Source of the DNA: Periplaneta americana
Taxonomy: Eukaryota; Arthropoda; Insecta; Blattodea; Blattidae
NCBI RefSeq assembly: GCF_040183065.1
Contig: NC_091120.1
Location: 193,988,127-194,052,126, forward strand
Direction: 5' to 3'
DNA: 64,000 nucleotides
The position numbers were made by a program, and so were the translations under genes. Below are positions 34,567 through 48,174 of the stretch, piece by piece (within the stretch, counting starts at the first letter, position 1; each line of letters begins with the position of its first letter). The notes below the pieces were generated by a model. The model was given only the letters and a program-made list of their open reading frames with translations, had not been told where the DNA came from and did no database searches.

Positions 34567-34791
34567 GTCGGCCTGGATATCGTAGTCGTCATAGTGCTGG
34601 TCTTTTGTGCTCGAGGTTGCGAGTTCGATCCCGGCCAAGGTCGATGGCATATAAGTATGCTGAACTGCGACAGGATCATGTCAATAGATTTAATGGCATA
34701 TAAAAGAACTCCTACGGGACACCAGCGACGCTGATATAACCTCGGGAGTTGCGAGTGTCTTTAAATAAACCATAATTTGAAATTTAAAATT
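34567..34791 (+). repeat. tRNA-derived SINE, family B, copy 2
   Basis: It has a B box AGTTCGATCCCGG, a degenerate A box, and the same tail (TTAAATAAACCATAAT) as 16435-16663. The 14-bp target duplication TTCTTAACACTAGA lies at 34553-34566 and 34792-34805. Confidence 0.92.
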
Positions 34792-36260
34792 TTCTTAACA
34801 CTAGATGGCAAGTAGAACTGAACTGTGAATAAAAATCAGTACTTCATCTGTAATCCAGATTCTTAACATTAGATGGCAATTAGAAGTGAATCTATACTAA
34901 TAATAAATCTGTAGCCGAAATTTTTCCGGTAATTTTCGATTTTCAAAAATAATTGGTCCTAACATATATAATTAACCACCCTGAAACCGAAAATCGTTTT
35001 TTTGAAAATTTTGTTTGTATGTCTGTCTGTCTGTCTGTATGTTTGTTACCTCTTCACGCGATAATGGCTGAACGGATTTCGATGAAAATTGGAATATAAA
35101 TTAAGTTCTTTGTAACTTAGATTTTAGGCTATATGGTATTAAAATACATTATTTAAAAGGGGGGTTATAAGGGGGCCTGAATTAAATAAATCGAAATATG
35201 TCGCTTATTATTGGTTTTTGTGAAAAATATTACATAACAAAAGTTTCTTTAAAAATAATTTTCGATAAGTTTTATTCCTTGAAAAATTTTGATAGGACTG
35301 ATATTTAATGAGATAAATGAGTTTTAAAATTAAAATAACTGCCATCTAAGGCCGTGTAATGAATTAAAAAACAAATGACTTCGTCTATAAGGGGCCTTGG
35401 ACAGCAACAATCGAAAGCTATGAAAGATAGCCTACAGAGAATGCTTCTGTGTTTGTATGAAGGAATATCGGAAGCTAAATTAACCGATTTGTATAATTAA
35501 TTATTAATTCACCATTGGAAAGTGTAGTTTCTCTAGATGGAGATAATGCTATAATGTTATTACAGTAACTTCTGATATAATATAATATAATATAATATAA
35601 TATAATATAATATAATATAATATAATATAATATAATATAATATAATATAATATAATATAATATAATATAATATAATATAACATAATATAATATAATATAA
35701 TATGTTATGTAATGTAATATTATATAATTTAAGTTATTTGAAGGGTTCAGAACCATAGTGGGCCAAGCGCCATTTACTGAATACGTAGAAAACAAGTGTT
35801 AAAATTAAGTTATTACCATAATTCAATGGAAACCTGTAACAAGTAAAATAAAATACACACATTAAATCTAAATTATGTCAATCTTCATTAAACTATGGAT
35901 GCATGTAATAAAAATTAAGAAACATGTTAAAGGAATTGTCATTGCACCAAATGAGTGTCTCTGGACCAAAATGATCGCATTTTAATTATTTGGATGCAAT
36001 TTAAATTAAGTAACATATTAAACGATTTATCCTTCTATCAAACACGAATGTTCCCTGGATCAAACGTCCTATTTTAATTATGTAATTACTTTATATTTAT
36101 TTCTAACGGGTGCAGCGGAGCGCACGGGTACGGCTAGTTGTGAATAAAAATCTGTACTTCATCTGTAATGCAGATTCTTAACACTAGATGGCAAGTAGAA
36201 CAGAATTGTGAATAAAAATCTGTACTTCATCTGTAATCCAGATTCTTAACACTAGATGGC
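34792..36260. repeat. 68-bp tandem repeat, interrupted by Helitron D
   Basis: Units contain TTCTTAACACTAGATGGCA and GTGAATAAAAATCTGTACTT. About one and a half units precede the Helitron (34792-34890) and about two follow it (36138-36260). The SINE at 34567 inserted at the left edge of the same array. Confidence 0.85.
34891..36137 (+). mobile_element. Helitron family 1, copy D (complete ends)
   Basis: TCTATACTAATAATAAATC at 34891, preceded by A; ends CTAG at 36134-36137, followed by T. 1247 bp, with (ATAAT)n at about 35575-35702. Open frames inside (LYYIILYY) come from the pentamer array. Confidence 0.95.
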
Positions 36261-37087
36261 ACTAGATGGAACATAACAAGTTGGATATGCAAGTAAATTA
36301 CACTAAATAAAAACGTGTTATTATTTTTATTTTATTAATACTGTTTATATTGTTTATTGAATATTCTATTCATCACAAGGTCTTAGCCAATATCAGTCGT
36401 GGTATTACTTATGAAAATTCCAGTGTAACATTTTTCAGCCAATCACTGAACTTACTGATGTTCAGTCGATCAATGAAAATCGAACTGCTTTGATGGTTTT
36501 TATGTTGTTCACAACTAATAATTTCTGTTACAAACACATGATTAAAATCCACAGAAATATAGGCTACATATAAGTAAATCACAATATATTTTTAAAGATA
36601 CACGACTACCAAAGGACGGTGTAATTGAATTTAACTTTTCTAGAAGGACATAAGTCATCATTTTTGACATTTTCATTTTTATCGTAGTTTCGATAGTATG
36701 TTACATAACCCATCGTGTTTGTTTGAAATGACGGCAATAACATTGGCGTTGTCTTGTTAGAGGCAAATTAAAATCACACTTTGTTTTAAATGGGCGGTAG
36801 TCTTTGACATGGACCGTTTTAAAACTACAGTTGATTCTCCTAAGTTCGATTGAACGGAATTTAAATTTCAGTCCAACAAGGGTAGTGGGTGTGGCAGGTG
36901 AAATGAATACAAATTCTTATTAGTTATCCATCAACGAATACAGCACTGTACTTGCATTTCCTGCCCGCCCCGAGACTTGTGTATGCGCTTCTAGTACCAC
37001 AGTGGGTTTCGACAGTTCCGTCTCACAAACGGCACAGTTCTCAAATAGAAAAAGAAGAGTTAATTAATTTAAAATCAGTGATTAAAT
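36261..37087. other. intron 1 sequence without recognised element
   Basis: No coding frame with a recognisable domain. Confidence 0.5.
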
Positions 37088-38080
37088 ATGGATGTCCTAA
37101 TTAATAAAATATTCTGTTTTCCTTTAACTTTGGAAAACAGACGTAGGAAAACTAGAATAACATCATTGTATAGAGCACATCTAGGTCAGAAAGCATGGGT
37201 AGACATAACGGCTCGGTTAGAAAAGCCAACGTACTATGTAGGAACGATCATGATTTTAAAATCAAATGTAGGAAACAGAAAACGGATGTAGGTAAATTCT
37301 CATTTTTAAATAGAACTATAAATTATTGGAATGACCTACCTGCAGCGGTCTTTGAGGGCTGTCCTTCCTTAAGGAGATTCAAGAATAATTTAAAGACTTG
37401 TGTATAAAGTGCAAATTAAAATTAAGGTGACATTCAACATTTAATTTTTTAAGGTGACATGTATTTATCTAGCCTGACGAGTTTACTTCCTTGGTTTGAA
37501 TTGTAAATTATTTAAAAATAGCGTGTAAGAGGGCCTTAGACTAGAAATATTTAGTTTAAATGTAGTTCTGTTTATAAGTATGCATAAGAATGCAATTATT
37601 TGACTTATTTGAACTGTTGTATCAGTGAAGCGAGGTGAGTCAGTGAAGTTATGGTTTTACAGTGCAGTGAATAGTTCCGATCAGTGATAATTTATAGCGT
37701 CAATGAAATGTGTTCTATAGTGTCAGTGAAATGTGTGCTGACGTGTCAGTGAAATGCGTCATAGTGCCACTACAGGGAATGAGATGAGAGTAAAGTGAAA
37801 GGCTATTGAAACTTATGTAGGGCCTATACATAATTATGTAGGTTGTGTTGTAAAATTCGGTGTTTTATTTTATGTTTTATTATTATTGTGTTAAATTGTA
37901 TTGTGTATTCTTATTGTATTGTGTATAAAATTGTATATGTGTTGTAAATTGTATTATGTATTGTAAATTTTATTGTGTATAGCTTATCATTTTAACTGTG
38001 TATTGTTAATATTGTATATACCACTGCCACCGGGTGCTTGCCCACTTGCAGTGTAAATAAATACATACATACAACAAAAG
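37088..38080 (+). pseudogene. 5'-truncated LINE, C-terminus and 3' UTR
   Basis: It reads ITSLYRAHLGQKAWVDITAR LEKPTYY in one frame and, after a frameshift near 37230, GKFSFLNRTINYWNDLPAAV, then FEGCPSLRRFKNNLK and a stop at 37405-37407. The 3' UTR ends CACTGCCACCGGGTGCTTG then GCAGTGTAAATAAATACATA. A shorter copy is at 41615 and an inverted 3' end at 20262. Confidence 0.85.
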
Positions 38081-38146
38081 TATCACTACAAGACACAGAA
38101 CCAATTCCCTTTCAAATGATAAACCCATTTCTTAGTGCCCATATAA

Positions 38147-39089
38147 GGCCCGTAACACACTTGAAGAGTTTTCGCTAGCTAGAAATGTGATGCGAGAAAG
38201 AAGCGAAAAGCCTTCCTCCACACACTTGGCGAGTTCTCGATATCATAGATCACAGCTATGATCATCTATGCACTGCCTTCATGCAGAAAGCATTTTTCTG
38301 ATTATAGTAATCACTCGTTGGGGGAAATATTATAGGTATTGTCGTACTTAAATATATAACCTGTAAGTATATTGTCGTACTTTACAAATTACATACGAAC
38401 GTTGAATCTGAGTATTCAGATGATAAGGAAATGGAGTAACATGAACATATTTTGTTAATGAAAAGAAAAAGTAGGCCTAAAATTAAAGCCAGAAATATCT
38501 GAAAATCACATTGTACTTACGAAGATAAGGGCGAGTTTTGGGCACTGGTTTCGATTTGAATGATGATACGTTTAGGCGTTATTTCAGGTTGAATGGACCA
38601 CAGTTTTTTGCCATTCATGATATGATAGAGGATTCTTTGCTATGTTCTGATTAAAATTATGTAAACTGTTAAAACATATAGATACATTATTTCAAATGTT
38701 TAATTAATATTATTAAATCTCATCAAAATAAAATATAGCCCTATTTATTGTCAGATAATCTGATATTTGTCTCCAGATTTCTTCTTTAAGTTTCGTGTTT
38801 TTATAGTTTTCATCCCGTGTATCATATAAATAGGCCTACGGGTGCATCGTATAAGTTCGTTAAGTTTCTGACTGCAATTATCAGCCATCTTTCCTCATTT
38901 TCAAATGAAAACAATACAATTCATCGCCACATGTGATATCTTTTTCTACATTCAATCGTCATAAAGAGTAAAAATGTCAAACATCTTTGATAAATGTGTC
39001 AAGAAAATTCGCCGAGCTATCGATTCCAGCGAGAAACTCGCGCGAGGTTTTTGCCTCGAACGAGAATCTCTTCCATTGTGTTACGGGCC
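38147..39089 (+). mobile_element. PIF/Harbinger-like DNA transposon remnant
   Basis: TIRs begin GGCCCGTAACACA on the left and end TGTGTTACGGGCC on the right; TAA flanks both sides (38144-38146 and 39090-39092), the TWA-type target duplication of the PIF/Harbinger superfamily. At about 38532-38640 a frame reads LNDDTFRRYFRLNGPQFFAI followed by HDMIEDSL, like the N-terminal region of Harbinger nucleases. At 943 bp it is internally deleted. Confidence 0.83.
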
Positions 39090-39092
39090 TAA

Positions 39093-39801
39093 GGGCGTGT
39101 CTAATTCTCCTACGTAAGCAGTCGAACTATAGAATATCGAACTTAAGAGCTTCCACTGTATTCAATTGGTAATGGTGGTTGTGTGGAAACAGCTGAAAAC
39201 AGAAGAAATATTATAAAAAGAGTGCTGTTTCTGAAGACACAAGGAACAAAAATATGAGAGAATAAATTTTTCGATCTGTATCCCATTCCACTTCCTGTAT
39301 ACACATGATAGAGTTGGTTACATCGAAGGATCCAGTAATATCAATGGATTAGTAAGACACACATTCTTCATGGCACTTCAGCGAGAAAATATTCCACCGA
39401 AAAGGGAGTTCTGTGCATATCGTGTGTTTGTTTGTCTACAGCAAAAAAAAAAAAGAAGAAAAAGAAAAAAATGTCCTGAACTACTGGACGGGATTTACTC
39501 GTATTCATTATCTACAAGTCCGAGAATGATCCGCATAAAATAATTATGATAATATTAAAAAATAAGTGGTCATTATTTCATATTAAAACACAATGGAGAT
39601 CAACTTCGTGGGTATTCACATATAGTCTTCGTGATTTTTGCATTACATAGAACAGACTAATAGTATCGATAGAAAAGGATTTTCTAAATACCGGTACAAA
39701 ATATTTGTATATGAAGGACTTACTGTACACTTCAGACTCAGTTTCTACGTATCTCCTTCAACCCGAAAAAGGTGTTTTTTATTTTTCTCCTTTATCTAAT
39801 A
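39093..39801. other. no recognisable gene
   Basis: AT-rich intron sequence with a short A-rich run near 39440-39470. Confidence 0.5.
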
Positions 39802-40608
39802 CAGTCAAACCTCTCCTTACGGACACCTCCAAGATACGGACACTCCTCATATACGGACAGATTTTTATGTCCCAACTAAAATAATATAGAAATAATGATA
39901 AATTTAACTCTCGTTTACGGACACTCTAAGACACGGACAAGGACAGCTGTTTCACAGTCCTAAAGCTTGCTTTACCTCCTGACTGCGGACAGAACTTGGA
40001 TTTCAAAACCTAATGTGTTACAATAATGGAAAATATAGTTTTGAGAACTGTACAGACATTCCTTAACATGAAAGAAGACAATAAGGGTCTCGTAGGCTAC
40101 CACTAGCCCTGCCGGCTACCCCTTGTTAGCTGGAAGCGGGTGAATAAACAAAGTCATTAAATTTAACCTGTCTGATGGGTCCAAGGTTTCCGCGATCGTG
40201 AAATTGTATTCAACACATGATATGTTTAGTAGGATTATTCTCTTCACTTCAATCAGTTTTTCTGTTTCGAGGGACATGGCACCTGAACGTAAAGCTTAAG
40301 TTGAAAACTGTAAATTACAATACTGCATAGCTGTAGACCTAGAATAAAATTGCATGGCACAGTACTGCACTTTCCCTTTTCAGTGTTATCTACTGCAGTT
40401 CAAATTTGCAAAGAATTTACTGTAGTACTGTATACTGTATTTAGAATTAAACTACAGTAATACATTTCATTTAAAGCGTCGAGGGATACATAATGCATAT
40501 TATAAATCTACTTTAAGATTGGGGAGCCTCCCTCCCAATAAAGGACACCTCCCAGATGCGGACAGATTGTTACGTCCCTTCGATGTCCGTAAATGAGAGG
40601 TTTCACTG
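39802..40608. mobile_element. Tigger/pogo-like TIR element, TA-flanked
   Basis: The left end CAGTCAAACCTCTCCTTACG and the reverse complement of the right end (CAGTGAAACCTCTCATTTAC) both continue into GGACA. TA target duplications lie at 39800-39801 and 40609-40610. CGGACA phrases recur inside near both ends. It is 807 bp with no intact transposase. The CAGT start and TA target fit the Tc1/mariner-pogo group. Confidence 0.85.
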
Positions 40609-40610
40609 TA

Positions 40611-41162
40611 TATAAAAGTGAATGTGAGCATGTATGTATGTTCTCTATACAAATCTACACGCTTTGACCGATATGTGTCAAAGTTTGCACATTTAACCTT
40701 CATAACCAGGAGAAAAACATAGGGTATATTAAAATTGTGCAAATGGACGTTAAATTAATAAAAAAATATAAATAAATACGATCAAACATTCATGTGTAAT
40801 ACTAAATTGCAATCTTCTATAGTCAATTGTTTTTTATTATTGTCTGTTGTATTCAACATCGACTTTCACGAGGCCATGGGAATTATAACACGAAATTAAA
40901 TAACATTGTTGATACACATTATGAAGGCTAAAACTAGATAATTCGTGCAATAAGTATCTTTATGCACTTGTAGATAGTGAGCAGACTGTGTTTTATCAAG
41001 CTGTATTCTTGAATTCTTTGAAACCACAAGGATTGCTACTATACAATTTAATAGCCTAGTTTCTAATATTTACCATGATTTCTTTCTCTTACCTTCCTTT
41101 ATATTTTATTCATACAATTTCTCTCAATATTTAAATTCATAGTTAGAAGTATTATTTTAACT
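40611..41162. other. no recognisable gene
   Basis: AT-rich intron sequence. Confidence 0.5.
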
Positions 41163-41405
41163 ATTTTTCAAATTTGCTTATTCTACGACGCTTTATCAAC
41201 TGCAATAGTTTTATAGCGTCTGAATGATATGAAGGTGATAATGCCAGCGAAATGAGTCCTGGTCCAGTGCCAAAAGTTACCCAGCATTGCTCTGAATGGC
41301 TTGAAGGAAAACCCCTGAAAAACCTCAACCAGGTAACTTGCCCCAACTTGGATTTGAACCTGGACCACGCTCGTTTCATGCTAACCGTTACTCCACTGTG
41401 GTGAA
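41163..41405 (-). repeat. tRNA-derived SINE, family A, diverged copy
   Basis: The reverse complement keeps GGAGTAACGGTTAGC, a decayed B box (AGGTTCAAATCC), TACCTGGTTGAGG and ATCACCTTCATATCATTC. It is more diverged than 17979-18245. Confidence 0.85.
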
Positions 41406-41614
41406 TCTATTGTAACTTACTGCTTCGAAATACAAACTTTTAACTCTCAATTAAGGGCAAAATAAAATTAATGGCAGCAGAAATGGACTTTTAGAGACGT
41501 TCTGCAAGGCTATCTAGGGGAGATGAATTTTGAAACGAAAATATTAGAGCAAAAAATAAATGTTCAGAGTTCAATTTTAAATCTAAAAAAACAAAAACAA
41601 TTGGAATAATACGA

Positions 41615-42328
41615 CTAAATGGATATGACCTACCTGCAGCGGTCTTTGAGGGCTGTCCTTCCTTAAGGAGATTCAAGAATAACTTAAAAAGTTATGTATA
41701 AAGTGCAGATTAAAATTAAGGTGACATTTAACATTTAATTTTTTAAGGTGACATGTATTTATTTAGCTTGACGAGTTACTCCCTTGGTTTGAATTGTAAA
41801 TTATTTAAAAATAGCTTGTAAGAGGGTCTTAGACTAGAAATGTTTAGCTTAAATGTAGTTCTGTTTATAAGTATGCATAAGGGTGTAATTATTTGTCATA
41901 TTTGAACTGTTGTATCAGTGAATCGAGGTGAGTCAGTGAAGTTATGGTTTTACAGTGCAGTGAATAGTTCCGATCAGTGATAATTTATAGCGTCAATGAA
42001 ATGTGTTCTATAGTGTCAGTGAAATGTGTTCTAAAGTGTCAGTGAAATGCGTCATAGTGCCACTACAGTGAGTGAGATGAGAGTAAAGTGAAAGACTATT
42101 GAAACTTATGTAGGGCCTATACATATATCGGTTGTATTGTAAAGTTGGGTTATTTTATGTTTTATTATTAATTGTAATTATCGTGTTAAATTGTATTGTG
42201 TATTCTTATTTTATTGTGTATGTAATTGTATTGTGTATTGTATAATTGTATTGTGTATTGTAATTTTATTGTGTATTGTTTATATTGTGCATACCACTGC
42301 CACCGGGTGCTTGCCCACTTGCAGTGTA

Positions 42329-42330
<2 letters not shown>
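41615..42330 (+). repeat. LINE 3' fragment, second copy
   Basis: It starts within the C-terminal codons (GYDLPAAVFEGCPSLRRF) and follows the 3' UTR of 37330-38060 almost throughout, ending CCACTTGCAGTGTAAATAAA, and passes straight into the TAAA array at 42329. Confidence 0.87.
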
Positions 42331-43334
<1,004 letters not shown>

Positions 43335-43420
43335 ATATCAAAAGATTAGTAGAAGGGACACCACAGGGAAAAGGAAAACCATCTGTTACTTGGATGCAGA
43401 ACAAGCTGATACAAGTTATG
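43335..43420 (+). pseudogene. possible LINE C-terminal scrap
   Basis: A frame reads IKRLVEGTPQGKGKPSVTW, similar in pattern to the GRPEGKRPLGRPRRRW block of the RTE-like copies at 3029 and 47714. It is short and uncertain. Confidence 0.3.
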
Positions 43421-43646
43421 TACTTTGAATAGCAATTGAACGAAAAGCAGCAATGTCATTCCCAACACAATAGAGGAAACAGACAGTTGGAAAAGATCTA
43501 ACCGTACAATTAGAAGTTATATTATTTTTCTGTTTTCCTCTAAGATAAAATGTTAAGAAATTGAAGCAAGGAAAATGTAAGTGCACGTAACTACAGATGT
43601 CATATAGCATGTCAGTTTTGTTTATTTACCTATTTCTTCTTTACAG

Positions 43647-43731
43647 AATTGGACTGAAAAGGGTAGAAGATGGAATATTCAACTTCCTGTTTCCTACTCG
43701 AGGGCCTACAACGACAAAGGAATCTTTTAGT
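43647..43731 (+). CDS. aspartic-protease-like gene, exon 2 (propeptide)
   Basis: The acceptor TTCTTTACAG precedes 43647 and a strong donor GTAAGT follows 43731. The 85-nt exon supplies one base to finish the Arg codon from exon 1, then 28 codons: IGLKRVEDGIFNFLFPTRGP then TTTKESFS. The R-I-x-L-K-R start is the usual hydrophobic/basic beginning of pepsin-family propeptides (compare the RIPL style of cathepsin D). It ends in phase 0, matching the start of exon 3. The product has about 37 residues between the predicted signal cleavage and the mature fold, a little short for the family but plausible. Confidence 0.72.
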
Positions 43732-43989
43732 GTAAGTAGGGGAGTCTCAAAATATACCTACCACAGTGTAGCTTTATTAAAAATAAATTAGTTCTTCTCA
43801 CACAAGTTCACGTTCATCCATGCATCGATTCTTCTAGCCATTTGTATTTATTACAATCTTGGACCACAATAAAGTTGTAACAAACAGGTTACGGTGTAGA
43901 TTTGTACCTTTTATATTACTGGGCGTAAGTTGCTCATTGTTATAGTCGAGAAGTTATAATGGCTTAGGTTACATGAGAGGAGAAATCTG

Positions 43990-44850
43990 CACTCACTTTC
44001 TCCCTTATATCGAATTATGCACACTTCATCCCCCTATTATTTATTCGCTCGTTTTCATACTCTATCTCGCTACCATAATATTAATACTCGATCACAACGC
44101 GATAACACGCTAGAAATTCCACTTCACACATCATCTCTATATTCCTCATCTTTCACTGTTGCTACCTCTCGTCACTGGAACTCTCTGCCGCCTGAAGTCA
44201 AGGGCTGCCGAACATTGAAATGTTTCAAATCCAAGTTAGAAAATTATCTTATGACGAGTTGCCAAACTAACTTACTATTATGACTAGTGTTGTATTGCAT
44301 GTTTCCACGTATTCACATTTTTTTTTTATGTTCTAGTGACATTTAACTTATTTTATATTTTTGTTTTCATGTTTTCCGATAATGGTATGTCTCTAATGTG
44401 ATAAGTTGAGCTATATATAATCATAATTTTCCTTACTGTGTGTACTTAAAAATATTGTATTCATCGTATGCTTTGTACTGCACTATTTTATTACTACTAT
44501 TAGTATTATTACTATTATTATTATTATCATCATTATTATTATTACTATTATTATTATTATTATTATTATTATCATCATCATCATAAAAAATTGTCTTATT
44601 TTTTTATACTTTTTTATTTTGACCTGCTGTTCACATTTTATTATGGTTTTTTCTTTCTTTCTGTATGTTATATATTATGTCTGATTTCTTCTTACTTGCT
44701 GTTTACATTTTATTTTTATTATCTTATTCAGTTTTGTGTGTAAAATTGTAGTGTACTTTGTAAATCTGTAGTGTTTTTGTAACGCAGTTTTTACTTCTGG
44801 TTCAGTGTTAGAGAAGGCCGTATGGCCTTAACTCTGCCAGGTTAAATAAA

Positions 44851-44897
<47 letters not shown>
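43990..44897 (+). pseudogene. LINE C-terminus and 3' UTR
   Basis: The frame ending at 44281-44283 reads NINTRSQRDNTLEIPLHTSS and SRHWNSLPPEVKGCR. The 3' UTR carries GGCCGTATGGCCTTAACTCT and ends in an (ATT)n run at 44851-44897. It is the same family as 18975-19830. A second ATT/ATC run lies at about 44497-44583. It is in intron 2 of the protease-like gene. Confidence 0.85.
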
Positions 44898-45324
44898 GTG
44901 TTGTTACTTTATAGCGTAAGGGTGAAACATAACCATTTTCCCCCTATTACTACATATGTCAGTGAATTATAGTGATTTTATAGTTGTCGGATTAAATTTT
45001 CTTTTGCCAACTTTGCTTCGAATTTTGATAGGCCAATTGGCAAATACTACATTTACAATTAGGCCTACTTTCTAACTGCTATGTTGACGGTATCATTTAT
45101 CTTTGAAGAATCTGCCAACATGGAGGGGCAAGCGGGTTTCATTTGATCATTATTCGTACTATATCCAGTGTATACAAACTGTACCTTAATGCTGAATGCG
45201 GAAAGTGGAGAATTCAAAAGAATTTATATTGTGGAACTGCCATTTTTCAACAGTATCTTTCACGGCAACGAAATGAATAAGTTTTCCGAAACTTAGAACT
45301 TGAAAGTTTGAGAGAATTTGACCA

Positions 45325-45502
45325 CAGTCTAGTATATACAGTCACGAAGCTCAATACATAGTAAATACGCATCCATAGATAGTTGATAACCACTAGGATC
45401 GCTAATATCTCCTCGTTACAGACAATGCGAAATAGTACCGGCACAGTCTATTGTTCCTAGCACCCTCACAACTCAAGCTTCGTGACTGTTTATACTAGAC
45501 TG
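45325..45502. mobile_element. TIR MITE family C, copy 2 (complete)
   Basis: It begins CAGTCTAGTATATACAGTCA and ends with its near reverse complement (TGACTGTTTATACTAGACTG); the inverted match continues inward through CGAAGCT. It is 178 bp, and the interior matches 17531-17704. The target duplication is unclear. Confidence 0.92.
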
Positions 45503-45744
45503 TGATTTGACTATCAAGTGACGTGCACCATATAAATTTCTCATTTACGATAATCATGAAACTCTCTGTATATTTAAGAAAAAATAAGAACTAGGACTGA
45601 GAAGAATTTTAACATAAGTAAACAGTTATAAAAATTCGATTACATAAGCCCGTATAAATAAAGCATAATATGAGATTTTCATTATTTGCATTTATTTTTA
45701 GCTCACGAAAGAAGAGGTAACCAGACGGACGAAAACGTTCATTC

Positions 45745-45800
45745 ATTCTGGTGTAGTTAAGGCCATCAGGGCTTCTCTTCCACACCACCAGAAATACAAA
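45745..45800 (-). repeat. LINE 3' end interrupted by Helitron E
   Basis: The reverse complement gives GAAGCCCTGATGGCCTTAAC, the conserved 3' UTR phrase of the 18975 and 43990 LINEs. It probably continues after the Helitron from 46798. Confidence 0.65.
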
Positions 45801-46797
45801 TCTATACTAATAATAAATCTGTAGCCGAAATTTTTCTGGTAATTTTCGATTTTCCAAAAATAATTGGTCCTAACATATATAATTAACCACCCTGAAACCG
45901 AAAATAGCTTTTTTGAAATTTTTGATTGTATGTCTGTCTGTCTGTATGTTTGTTACCTTTTCACGCGATAATGGCTGAACGGATATCGATGAAAATTGGA
46001 ATATAAATTAAGTTCGTTGTAACTTAGATTTTAGGCTATATGGCATTAAAAATACATTATTTAAAAGGGGGGTTATAAGGGGGCCTGAATTAAATAAATC
46101 GAAATATCTCGCTTATTATTGATTTTTGTGAAAAATGTTACATAACAAAAGTTTCTTTAAAAATAATTTGCGATAAGTTTTATTCCTTGAAAAATTTTGA
46201 TAGGACTGATATTTAATGAGATAAATGAGTTTTAAAATTAAAATAACTGCCATCTAAGGCCGTGTAATGAATTAAAAAACAAATGACTTCGTCTATAAGG
46301 GGCCTTGGACAGCAACAATCGAAAGCTATGAAAGATAGCCTACAGAGAATGTTTCTGTATGAAGTAATGACGGATGTTAAATTAACCGATTTGTCTAATT
46401 AATTGTTATTTCACCATTGGAAAGTGTAGTTTCTCTAGATGGACATAATACTATAATGTTATTATAGTAACTTCTGAGTAAATCGAGGACAGGTAAGATT
46501 AAAATAACTTCTTATACACAGAAAACTTAATAGGCTATTTTGTACATTCATTAAACTATGGTTGCATGTAATAACAAATAATAAACATAAAGGAATTGTC
46601 ATTGCATCAAATGAGTGTCTCTGGACGAAAATGATCCCATTTTAATAATGTAAATACAATTTAAATTAAGTAACGTATTAAACGATTTATTCTTCTATCA
46701 AACACGAATGTTCCCTGGATCAAACGTCCTATTTTAATTATGTAATTACTTCATACTTATTTCTAACGGGTGCAGCGGAGCGCACGGGTACGGCTAG
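45801..46797 (+). mobile_element. Helitron family 1, copy E (complete ends)
   Basis: It starts TCTATACTAATAATAAATC after A at 45800 and ends CTAG at 46794-46797, followed by T. At 997 bp it is the only complete copy with no (ATAAT) array; at that position it has GAGTAAATCGAGGACAGG. Confidence 0.95.
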
Positions 46798-46964
46798 TAC
46801 AATAATAGAACAAAAAATAAAAAATCACACTATAAACAAAGGAAAGCCACACAAAAATATACACAGGTTGCAGTCATACAAACTTTAGATGAGTGATTAA
46901 GTATCATAATTAATTATAACCTAACTAATTTACAAACATAAACAAGAAACTTGCAATTTTAATC

Positions 46965-46965
<1 letters not shown>

Positions 46966-47024
<59 letters not shown>
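46966..47024. repeat. (TTA)n microsatellite
   Basis: An uninterrupted TTA run directly before the 5' truncation point of the RTE-like copy. Confidence 0.95.
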
Positions 47025-47040
47025 CGTTTTATATAATATT

Positions 47041-48110
47041 CTTATTGAATTTGATATTCCCAAGAAAGTAGTTCGATTAATTACAATGTGTCTCAGTGAA
47101 ACGTACAGCAGAGTCTGTATAGGTCAGTTTCTGTCAGATGCGTTTCCAATTCACTGTGGGCTAAAGCAAGGAGATGCACTATCACCTTTACTTTTTAACT
47201 TTGATCTAGAGTATGCCATTAGGAAAGTCCAGGATAACAGAGAGGGTTTGGAATTGAACGGATTACATCAGCTGCTAGTCTATGCGGATGACGTGAATAT
47301 GTTAGAAGAAAGTCCACAAACGATTAGGGAAAACACGGGAATTTTACTTGAAGCAAGTAAAGAGATAGGTTTGGAAGTAAATCCCGAAAAGACAAAGTAT
47401 ATGATTATGTCTCATGACGAGAATATTGTACGTAATGGAAATATAAAAATGGGAAATTTATCCTTTGAAGAGGTGGAAAAATTCAAATGCCTGGGAGCAA
47501 CAGTAACAAATATAAATGATACTCGGGAGGAAATTAAACACAGAATAAATATGGGAAATGCCTGTTATTATTCGGTTGAGAAGCTTTTATCATCCAGTCT
47601 GCTGTCAAAAAATCTGAAAGTTAGAATTTATAAAACAGTTATATTACCGGTTGTTCTTTATGGTTGTGAAACTTGGACTCTCACTTTGAGAGAGGAACGT
47701 AGGTTAAGGGTGTTTGAGAATAAGGTGCTTAGGAAAATATTTGGGGCTAAGAGGGATGAAGTTACAGGAGAATGGAGAAAATTACACAACACAACTGCAC
47801 GCATTGTATTCTTCACGTGACATAATTAGGAACATTAAATCCCGACGTTTGAGATGGGTAGGGATTGTGGCACGTATGGGCGAATCCAGAAATGCATATA
47901 GAGTGTTAGTTGGGAGGCCGGAGGGAAAAAGACCTTTAGGAAGGCCGAGACGTAGATGGGAAGATAATATTAAAATGGATTTGAGGGAGGTGGGATATGA
48001 TGATAGAGAATGGATTAATTTTGCTCAGGATAGGGACCAATGGCGGGCTTATGTGAGGATGGCAATGAACGTCCGGGTTCCTTAAAAGCCAGTAAGTAAG
48101 TAAGTATTGT
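47041..48110 (+). pseudogene. RTE-like LINE fragment, copy 2
   Basis: Coding sense starts at 47041 ([20 protein letters not shown]), upstream of the first Met at 47086. RT motifs GLKQGD (residues 25-30 from that Met), [13 protein letters not shown] and the catalytic VYADD (65-69) are present, then [27 protein letters not shown] and [15 protein letters not shown] 2-base deletion near 47790, seen against copy 1, shifts the frame; the rest ([20 protein letters not shown] to NVRVP) is in another frame and stops at 48083-48085. It ends with AGTAAGTAAGTAAG repeats. It lies in intron 2, about 90 bp before exon 3. Confidence 0.9.
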
Positions 48111-48174
48111 TATTAACAGATATATGCAACGAAAATGGTGTTTTATACTGCAATATTGTTGTTCTTTGTTTCAG

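Noticed and set aside
43597-43791. 64-residue frame around exon 2 as a stand-alone gene
   Set aside because: Only 43647-43731 is bounded by good splice sites and matches the propeptide; the rest is intron.
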